A DNA stretch of 9,526 bases from contig JAUVDU010000038.1 in NCBI GenBank assembly GCA_030595135.1, positions 1 through 9,526 on the forward strand, written 5' to 3'. The DNA is from Deltaproteobacteria bacterium. Lineage in GTDB: Bacteria > Desulfobacterota > Anaeroferrophillalia > Anaeroferrophillales > Tharpellaceae. Positions 1 through 5,090 of the stretch are shown here, piece by piece. Numbering within the stretch: position 1 is the stretch's first letter; the number at the start of each line of letters is the position of its first letter. Position numbers and translations under genes: made by a program. A model generated the notes under the pieces. That model saw only the letters and a program-made list of their open reading frames with translations. It ran no database searches and was not told the origin of the DNA.

Positions 1-1308
1 CACCGGCCAGGCAACCTCATCCGCACCGTTGAGCACCGCCAGGCGCAGAGGCTCTCCCTCTTGGAGATGACGGTAGATATTTTCCAAAATCACAATCGCG
101 TCATCAACAATTATGCCGCTGACCAGAACAAAGGCAAAGAGAGTGATCTCATTTAAGGAGTTGCCGGTAACGTACATGATGATCATCGTACATAAGAAAG
201 AAAAGGGAATCCCGACCATGATCAAAAAAGCGTTGCGCCAGCCCATAAAAAGCCAGACGGAAAGGGTCACCAGAATGATACCACAAACCAGATTAAAGCC
301 TAGCGTGGTAATCGAATCATCAAGATGAATACGCTGATCCTGGGTCAGGACAACCTCAACCCCTTCCTGCTCAAGGCGTTCCGCAAAACGCTCAACAATT
401 TTCTCGACCTCAGCCACCATTTTTATGGCGCTGCCCCGATCATTTTTTACAACTTTAAGACCGACACTTGTCCGACCGTTGACAGCCGAGATATAGAGCG
501 GATCGCGATAAGCGAAATGAGCCTCACTCATTACCTCGCCGATGGTAACAAAAGAGCCGTCCCCGTCGCGGCGGATAATAGTTGCCGCTATATCAGCCCG
601 GCTCCGAAAAAGTTCATCAACAACAACGACAAACTCGCCATCCCGGTTTTCATAGTCACCCGCCGGCAGTGAGAGGTTAGCCCCTTTTAAAGCAGTAGCG
701 ACATCCTCGAAAGTCAAACCGAGAATTTCAAGCCGCACCGGATCGATAAAGATATGAAATTCACGGACAAATTCACCAGTGATTTCAACATTTTCAACCC
801 CGGCAATCCGTTTCAAAAAAAGTTTCATCTCCTCAGCCATCAGGGTCAAAGAGTGGTTATCGCGATTTCCCACCAAATTAACCGTGACCACCGGCAGCCA
901 ATAACTGACATCGACCTTTTTAAATAGCGGCGGTTCAATCCCCGGCGGCAAATTCGACATCGCCCCTAACACCTTCAAGCGCAACTCTTTGTAGAGTTCA
1001 TCATAGTCGGTATCATCAACAAATTTGACGATCAGACTCGAACGTCCCCGATAAGAGGTCGACTTGATAAACTCAACCTCCTCCAGATCATCAAGCGACT
1101 CCTCGATTTCTCGGGTCACCAGAGCTTCGACATCTTTGGGTGAAGCCCCCGGCAAAAACGTGGTGATCATCACCTTACCCATATTAACATTAGGATAACG
1201 CTCCACCGGCAGCTCTAAAAGAGCAACACAGCCAACCACCATAAGCAGGAGAAAGAGCAGATTGACCAGCACTTTCTGGTTAAGAAAAAATTCAATTACT
1301 CTGCGCAT
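1..1308 (-). CDS. RND efflux transporter, inner-membrane pump subunit (AcrB/CusA/MMPL-type superfamily), N-terminal 436 residues
   Basis: Proton-driven inner-membrane pump of a tripartite efflux system; the substrate cannot be told from this half. The start reads MRRVIEFFLNQKVLVNLL, followed by a first membrane helix (about 11-32) and the usual ELPVERYPNV and PGASPKDVEALVTREIEE segments of the porter domain. Further membrane helices begin near residue 340. GIIVDDAIVILENIYRH carries the paired aspartates D402/D403, equivalent to the proton-relay pair D407/D408 of AcrB. The frame is open to the left edge, where GADEVAWPV matches the conserved end of this region; roughly 600 residues are missing. 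ATG at 1308 is the only usable start, because an in-frame TGA lies two codons upstream. No good ribosome site precedes it: the nearest AGGAG sits at the adaptor stop codon, 37 nt away. It follows the adaptor gene by 40 bp, the usual adaptor-pump order. No TolC-like outer-membrane gene is in view. Confidence 0.95.
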   Translation of the reverse strand, partial: MRRVIEFFLNQKVLVNLLFLLLMVVGCVALLELPVERYPNVNMGKVMITTFLPGASPKDVEALVTREIEESLDDLEEVEFIKSTSYRGRSSLIVKFVDDTDYDELYKELRLKVLGAMSNLPPGIEPPLFKKVDVSYWLPVVTVNLVGNRDNHSLTLMAEEMKLFLKRIAGVENVEITGEFVREFHIFIDPVRLEILGLTFEDVATALKGANLSLPAGDYENRDGEFVVVVDELFRSRADIAATIIRRDGDGSFVTIGEVMSEAHFAYRDPLYISAVNGRTSVGLKVVKNDRGSAIKMVAEVEKIVERFAERLEQEGVEVVLTQDQRIHLDDSITTLGFNLVCGIILVTLSVWLFMGWRNAFLIMVGIPFSFLCTMIIMYVTGNSLNEITLFAFVLVSGIIVDDAIVILENIYRHLQEGEPLRLAVLNGADEVAWPV

Positions 1309-1348
1309 AGATCAAAAAAACAATTGATAGTAGAATTAAAAATCACTC

Positions 1349-2386
1349 CTAACGGCAGCGGAAACGATCGCCATTCTTTACATTTTCACCAACAACTCTG
1401 AGATCGCCATTGGCGGTTTGGCCGAGTTTGACGACCTTGACCTCTTCGCCATTTTCACGAACCAGCCAGAAAGCGCCGTAACGCTCAATCACTGCAGTTA
1501 GCGGAACTTCAACCACGGAGCCGGCTTCCGGCAAATTGATGGACAACTCAAGCATGAGACCACCCCGCATCTCGGGCAAACCTTCGCTGATCTCGAGCTC
1601 AACCTGGATTTTTCTGGTCTTTTGGTCAAAAGCCGGAGAGAGATGAAGCAAACGGGCCGGAACCTCTAATGACGGTTGGCCGCTAACCACGGCAGGCAAA
1701 ACCAGAGAAAGTGCCTCTTGCTCTCTTTTCAACCACTCATACTGCGCCATAGTTAACGAGAAAGGTACCAGCAGAGTCCGATAATCACCAACCTGACCAA
1801 CAATCCGCCCCATCGTCAACCACTCACCCGGCTCAATCTTTCGCACCAAAAGATGCCAACCGGCCGGTGCTTTAATCCGGCAGCGCCGACGACGCTCTTT
1901 AAGAAGTGCCGTCTTGACCTCTAATTCAGCCAAGGTAAGTCGAGCCTGATCATATTTTAATTCAAGTTCTTGAACCCGAGTCTCAGAAACCGCTTTCTGG
2001 CCGCTTAATTTACGATAGCGCTTAACCTCTCGATGCCAATAGGCCATCTGATTTTCAAGACGCTCCGCCGCAGCCCGGTTAGCTTCCAGCTCAAGATCGA
2101 TAAAGGTCGTATCGATCCGGGCAAAAAGGCCTTCCGGGCCAATCAGATCACCCATTTCAGCCCGCACCTCAAGACAGCGACCAGGCTCTTCACAGGTCAA
2201 AAAACGCCGCCATCGAGCCCGAGTATAACCGCGCAAAACCGTCGTCTGAACCGCAGCCCGGGCCGTACAGAGGGAAAAAGATTGATCTTTTTTAACCTCG
2301 GTTGCAAGCACTTGGGAGACTGAAAAAGAGAAGGAGAAAAAGAGTAAAACGAAAAGTAAAGCCTGGATAATTAGTCTGCGCATCAT
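1349..2386 (-). CDS. RND efflux periplasmic adaptor subunit (HlyD/MFP family)
   Basis: Periplasmic adaptor that would bridge the RND pump encoded next to it and an outer-membrane channel. The 345-residue product starts with a basic end and a hydrophobic stretch to about residue 28 ending SVSQVLA, a Sec signal peptide without a lipobox cysteine. The first half of the lipoyl (barrel-sandwich) domain lies around 70-92 (EVRAEMGDLIGPEGLFARID). A helical hairpin follows at about 95-165, rich in E/R/L and compatible with a coiled coil. The second lipoyl half is near 168-200 (IKAPAGWHLLVRKIEPGEWL), and beta-barrel and membrane-proximal domains run from 205 to 345. Family placement is firm from this order, though similarity to well-known members looks low. 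Two cysteines six residues apart (C65, C71) precede the first lipoyl half. The start could be either of two adjacent ATGs (2386 or 2383); neither has a clear Shine-Dalgarno. It lies 11 bp after the Nudix gene. Confidence 0.88.
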   Translation of the reverse strand: MMRRLIIQALLFVLLFFSFSFSVSQVLATEVKKDQSFSLCTARAAVQTTVLRGYTRARWRRFLTCEEPGRCLEVRAEMGDLIGPEGLFARIDTTFIDLELEANRAAAERLENQMAYWHREVKRYRKLSGQKAVSETRVQELELKYDQARLTLAELEVKTALLKERRRRCRIKAPAGWHLLVRKIEPGEWLTMGRIVGQVGDYRTLLVPFSLTMAQYEWLKREQEALSLVLPAVVSGQPSLEVPARLLHLSPAFDQKTRKIQVELEISEGLPEMRGGLMLELSINLPEAGSVVEVPLTAVIERYGAFWLVRENGEEVKVVKLGQTANGDLRVVGENVKNGDRFRCR

Positions 2387-2397
2387 ATTATCATTTA

Positions 2398-2841
2398 TTA
2401 AAGTGATAAAAAATAATCCTTAAGAATCTGCCGATGATCAAAAGCGATATTTTCCGGCAAATTGTCTTGTTGGTAAATGGCCACCTTGCCGGCGTCATCG
2501 CCGGCTTGCAGTTTGCCTCTACCGATGCCGGTAAAAACGGTTGAAATAGTGTGCTGTCGCGGATCGCGGGCGGGGTCTGAGTAGGTATGAAATTGACCGG
2601 TCAACTCCACTTCAAGGCCGGTCTCTTCACGGGCCTCACGAACGGCGGCGGCTTCCAGGCTTTCACCATAATCGACAAAACCGCCGGGCAGAGCCCAGCC
2701 CGGCGGCGGATTAAGGCGTTCAATCAGAACAATGCCGCCTGCATAGGAGATCAAGGTATCGACAGTCGGTACCGGATTGTGATACCGAGTCTGTTGATAG
2801 TTACAGTTAGGACAAAAAAAAGTTTCGCGCATCTGGTTCAC
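2398..2841 (-). CDS. Nudix hydrolase with N-terminal zinc-knuckle (ADP-ribose pyrophosphatase-like)
   Basis: Predicted cytoplasmic hydrolase of a nucleoside diphosphate linked to another moiety; candidates are ADP-ribose or oxidised nucleotides, and the substrate cannot be decided here. The complete Nudix box lies at about residues 54-76: G54, E60, then REAREETGL, matching GX5EX7REUXEEXGU, with the catalytic REXXEE glutamates intact. The N-terminus has a single CPNC pair (C10, C13) followed by YHNPVPTVD. That arrangement is typical of small stand-alone Nudix proteins, and no second CxxC is visible. Downstream conserved pieces include [14 protein letters not shown] and [10 protein letters not shown]. 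The 147-residue length is normal. The longest reading uses GTG at 2841; ATG at 2832 would drop only three residues. Neither has a convincing ribosome site, and coupling to the kinase stop 17 bp upstream is plausible. It sits between kinase and adaptor in the same direction, probably co-transcribed; a functional link to efflux is not evident. Confidence 0.92.
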   Translation of the reverse strand: MNQMRETFFCPNCNYQQTRYHNPVPTVDTLISYAGGIVLIERLNPPPGWALPGGFVDYGESLEAAAVREAREETGLEVELTGQFHTYSDPARDPRQHTISTVFTGIGRGKLQAGDDAGKVAIYQQDNLPENIAFDHRQILKDYFLSL

Positions 2842-2858
2842 ATATCAGTTCAGAGTTA

Positions 2859-4712
2859 TTAAGCATTAAGCAACTTCTCAATGGCTGCCAACAAGGCTTT
2901 GATGGTGAAAGGTTTTTGCAGAAGAACTTCATTTTCACCAAGATCCTTGACAGCTGAATTATCGGTGTAACCGGTGGTATAGAGAACCGGTAAACCGGGA
3001 TAACGCTCTCTTAATTGAGCCCCGAGCTCAAATCCGCCCATTCTTGGCATCACGATATCTGTAAACAGAAGATCCGGCGCTTTTCCCAACGCCTCGACTT
3101 TGTCCAAGGCATCTTGACCATCAACGGCAACAATCACCTGAAAACCAGCTTTAAGCAGACGACTACCGGCAATTTCACAAATTTTCTCGTCATCTTCGAC
3201 CAAGAGAATTGTCGCACCCAGGCTTTGTGAAAAACTTTTCCTGGACGCTCTAATCTCAGGTTCAACATCGGCAACCCCGGATTGAGCCAACGGCCAGTAG
3301 ATCTGGATAGTTGTCCCCTGCCCAAGTTCACTGGAGATGGTAATATAAGCATCATTCTGTTTGACGATACCATAAACCATGGAGAGACCAAGACCGGTTC
3401 CCTGACCGAGCTCTTTCGTCGTATAAAAAGGTTCAAAGCAGCATTGCTGAGCTTTGCGACTCATACCGCAGCCGTTATCACTGATCTCGATCAGAGCCTG
3501 AGGGCCGGGTCGACTGCCTTCATGGGCGGCAACAAAATCATCATCAAGCTCAACCTCGGCCAGCCGCAGAGTGATCTTTTTGCCCCCGGCATCGGTTTCG
3601 CTTTGTTTTAAGGCATCACGGGCATTAACTAAAAGATTGATGATCACCTGCTCAAACTGACCGGGATCAGCCTTAACATGAACGGCAGTTTCAGGAAGAT
3701 CGAACTTTAAATCGATATCTTCACCCAATAGCCGTTGCATCATCTTCATCAGATTTTCAATTAATTTCCGCAGGCAGATTTCTCGGGGCTGAATCACCTG
3801 GCGGCGGCTGAAAGCCAGGAGTTGACGGGTCAAATCGGCGGCCCGAAGACCCGCGTTATTAATCTCGACAAGATCCGACCGGATCGGAGAATCTTTATCA
3901 CACTCGTCGATCAGAATTTCACTAAAACTGTTAATAACCGTCAAAAGATTGTTAAAATCATGAGCCACACCACTGGCCAGAGTACCGACGGCCTCCAGCC
4001 TCTGGGCCTGAAAAAGCTGACCTTGAAGTTTTTGAACTTGGGTCACATCATGTTTGTTAACCGCATAATTGATAATTTTACCAGAGTTGTCAAAGAGCGG
4101 AAAACCGGCGGTATCCTCATAGACAATGGCACCATTCTTATGACGACTTGCCAATACGCCACGCCAGCTCCGCGCTTGGGTGATAGCCTCCCAGAGTTCA
4201 TGTCGCTCCGTCGGCTTTTCATCCACAGCAAAGAGATCGCGTGGATCCCGGCCCAACAGCTCGGCCGCCGCATAGCCGGAAAGTTTTTCATAACCGGGAT
4301 TGACATATTCGATAAGCCCGTCAAGTGCGATAATCAAGACGGCCGAAGGAGTCTGCTCGATGAGACTGGAAAGCCTTCTCATCTGCAATTCACTCTCGGT
4401 GCTCTTGACAAGTCGTTTTTGACTATGCCGAAAAGATAGGTAGACAGCCAACAGACCCGCCAACCACAAAAAAAGATAGGCACTTAAAATTTTTCGCATA
4501 TGTTGCTGATGACCAGCCAAAAACGGCTCCATATCGATCGAGACGCTGGCATCACGAGCCTGTTCAATGGTGTTAGCTCTAACGTTATGAAGATGATCTT
4601 GGTAGCTAAACAAGCCCAAACCGAAGAGTGCCAAAGTCCAAACCAAAGCAGCCGCCAAGGCATAACGTAAGAGAATTTTGTCGTTTATGGTTGGAAATAG
4701 CTGTTTTTCCAT
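2859..4712 (-). CDS. Hybrid sensor histidine kinase: short periplasmic sensor, PAS, HisKA, HATPase_c, receiver
   Basis: Membrane sensor kinase with its own receiver; the signal and output are unknown. Numbering is from ATG 4712 (617 aa). Two membrane helices (about 15-36 and 76-94) flank a periplasmic loop of only about 40 residues. A PAS domain covers about 113-227 (LIEQTPSAVLIIALDG, with YVNPGYEKLSGY). The HisKA H-box is VAHDFNNLL with phospho-acceptor H251. HATPase_c has an N-box (INLLVNARDAL, N363), G1 (DNGCG from D412) and G2 (GQGTGLGL). The C-terminal receiver (about 501-615) has the acidic pair in VEDDE, phospho-acceptor D552 in LLFTDIVMP and the conserved lysine in LLQKPF (K600). All catalytic residues are present. 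The frame can also open at TTG 4715, but GGAG lies 8 nt before ATG 4712, which is preferred. No separate response regulator or phosphotransfer protein is in the window. The gene heads the Nudix-adaptor-pump train, so control of efflux is possible but unproven. Confidence 0.96.
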   Translation of the reverse strand: MEKQLFPTINDKILLRYALAAALVWTLALFGLGLFSYQDHLHNVRANTIEQARDASVSIDMEPFLAGHQQHMRKILSAYLFLWLAGLLAVYLSFRHSQKRLVKSTESELQMRRLSSLIEQTPSAVLIIALDGLIEYVNPGYEKLSGYAAAELLGRDPRDLFAVDEKPTERHELWEAITQARSWRGVLASRHKNGAIVYEDTAGFPLFDNSGKIINYAVNKHDVTQVQKLQGQLFQAQRLEAVGTLASGVAHDFNNLLTVINSFSEILIDECDKDSPIRSDLVEINNAGLRAADLTRQLLAFSRRQVIQPREICLRKLIENLMKMMQRLLGEDIDLKFDLPETAVHVKADPGQFEQVIINLLVNARDALKQSETDAGGKKITLRLAEVELDDDFVAAHEGSRPGPQALIEISDNGCGMSRKAQQCCFEPFYTTKELGQGTGLGLSMVYGIVKQNDAYITISSELGQGTTIQIYWPLAQSGVADVEPEIRASRKSFSQSLGATILLVEDDEKICEIAGSRLLKAGFQVIVAVDGQDALDKVEALGKAPDLLFTDIVMPRMGGFELGAQLRERYPGLPVLYTTGYTDNSAVKDLGENEVLLQKPFTIKALLAAIEKLLNA

Positions 4713-4720
4713 CAAGCAAA

Positions 4721-4726
4721 CTCCAG
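4721..4726 (-). promoter_or_regulatory. Ribosome binding site deciding the kinase start
   Basis: On the minus strand CTGGAG precedes ATG 4712 with 8 nt between GGAG and the ATG. The upstream TTG at 4715 would leave only 5 nt, so the ATG is the better start. Confidence 0.65.
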
Positions 4727-4730
4727 AAAT

Positions 4731-4770
4731 TATTCAATTATTTGTAACTATTCAATTAGAACTATTCAAT
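4731..4770. repeat. Three close direct copies of TATTCAAT upstream of the kinase
   Basis: TATTCAAT occurs at 4731-4738, 4749-4756 and 4763-4770; the first two extend to TATTCAATTA. A longer match, GTAACTATTCA, occurs at 4744-4754 and again at 4975-4985, bracketing the kinase relic. They overlap the candidate promoter, so they could be regulator sites. They could equally be low-complexity AT-rich sequence. Confidence 0.4.
4741..4769 (-). promoter_or_regulatory. Candidate sigma70-type promoter for the kinase-Nudix-efflux gene train
   Basis: Minus-strand TTGAAT (4769-4764, four of six to TTGACA), a 17-nt spacer, then TACAAA (4746-4741, four of six to TATAAT). Transcription would begin about 20 nt before the kinase ATG. 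The match is modest and the area is AT-rich, so chance similarity is possible. It overlaps the last codons of the kinase relic. Confidence 0.35.
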
Positions 4771-4960
4771 AACTCGGCGACAACTCTTCTTCAAGATTGG
4801 TGGTCAAAACAATATCTTCTCCGATCAGGCGCTTGAGCATTTTATCCATCTCCAGAACCTTGTCATTAAGATGCAAGACAACCGGCCGAACCAGATAACC
4901 AGCAAGGAACCGGCATAAAGCCAGAGATTTTTCTCTTTATTTATTTATTTCTTTGTTCAT
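4766..4960 (-). pseudogene. Relic of a second sensor histidine kinase (N-terminal scrap joined to an internal kinase segment)
   Basis: In the frame ending with TGA at 4766-4768, about 57 codons are open. They read ...LVRPVVLHLN, then LEMDKM, then LKRLIGEDIVLTTNLEEEL. That is the characteristic linker between HisKA and HATPase_c in PAS hybrid kinases. The intact neighbour has MMQRLLGEDIDLKFDL at the matching place; over 34 aligned residues I count 12 identities, so this is not a fresh duplicate. In the same frame ATG at 4960 gives MNKEINK and then a TAA inside a TTTA tandem repeat (4936-4950). Removing one 4-nt repeat unit would instead read MNKEINKEKNLWLYAGSLLVIWFG, which looks like a kinase N-terminus entering its first membrane helix. 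The parsimonious reading is a kinase gene reduced by internal deletion and repeat slippage. H-box, N-box and ATP-binding motifs are all absent. Similarity of the linker is seen; the history is inferred. Confidence 0.7.
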
Positions 4961-5020
4961 TAGTTTCTTTCTTCGTAACTATTCAGCCAATTTACAAAAA
5001 AGCATTAAACCACTCGTTCG

Positions 5021-5034
5021 CTAGTGCTCACTAG
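5021..5034. repeat. Short palindrome CTAGTG-CT-CACTAG
   Basis: Two perfect 6-bp arms separated by 2 nt. Its right arm overlaps by three bases the left end of the larger inverted repeat at 5032-5085, so the two may be alternative foldings of one repeat unit. No function is evident. Confidence 0.5.
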
Positions 5035-5085
5035 AGTTCACAGAGAGCACAGAGGTAAAGCAAAATCTTTTCTCTGTGAACTCTA
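5032..5085. repeat. Perfect 15-bp inverted repeat (stem-loop) after the nucleotidyltransferase gene
   Basis: TAGAGTTCACAGAGA (5032-5046) is matched exactly by its reverse complement at 5071-5085 across a 24-nt loop. It begins 5 bp past the nucleotidyltransferase stop codon, so the mRNA would carry the hairpin at its 3' end. On the minus strand no T-run follows, so a standard intrinsic terminator is unlikely. It resembles dispersed intergenic hairpin repeats of environmental bacteria; whether it is multicopy here cannot be seen from one window. Confidence 0.75.
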
Positions 5086-5090
5086 AATGA

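Larger units (their letters stand above)
4713..5090. other. Intergenic region between the nucleotidyltransferase and the kinase, without an intact gene
   Basis: This 378-bp stretch contains the kinase relic (4766-4960), the TATTCAAT copies and candidate promoter next to the kinase, a TTTA microsatellite (4936-4950), and the inverted repeats at 5021-5085. The remaining part, about 4961-5020, is AT-rich and I see nothing in it. No RNA gene or complete open frame is supported. Confidence 0.8.

Noticed and set aside
325..672. Plus-strand open frame of 115 codons
   Set aside because: It lies opposite the RND pump gene, whose translation matches the family throughout. The plus-strand product has no recognisable domain.
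3822..4439. Plus-strand open frame of about 205 codons
   Set aside because: It is antisense to the PAS and HisKA region of the kinase, with no family features of its own.
4937..4960. Possible mini-gene MNKEINK followed by TAA
   Set aside because: Seven codons ending in a microsatellite, with no strong ribosome site. It is better explained as the decayed start of the kinase relic.
5032..5085. Rho-independent terminator for the hfq cluster
   Set aside because: The stem is strong, but the loop is 24 nt and the transcript would continue without a U-run, so I list it as a repeat instead.
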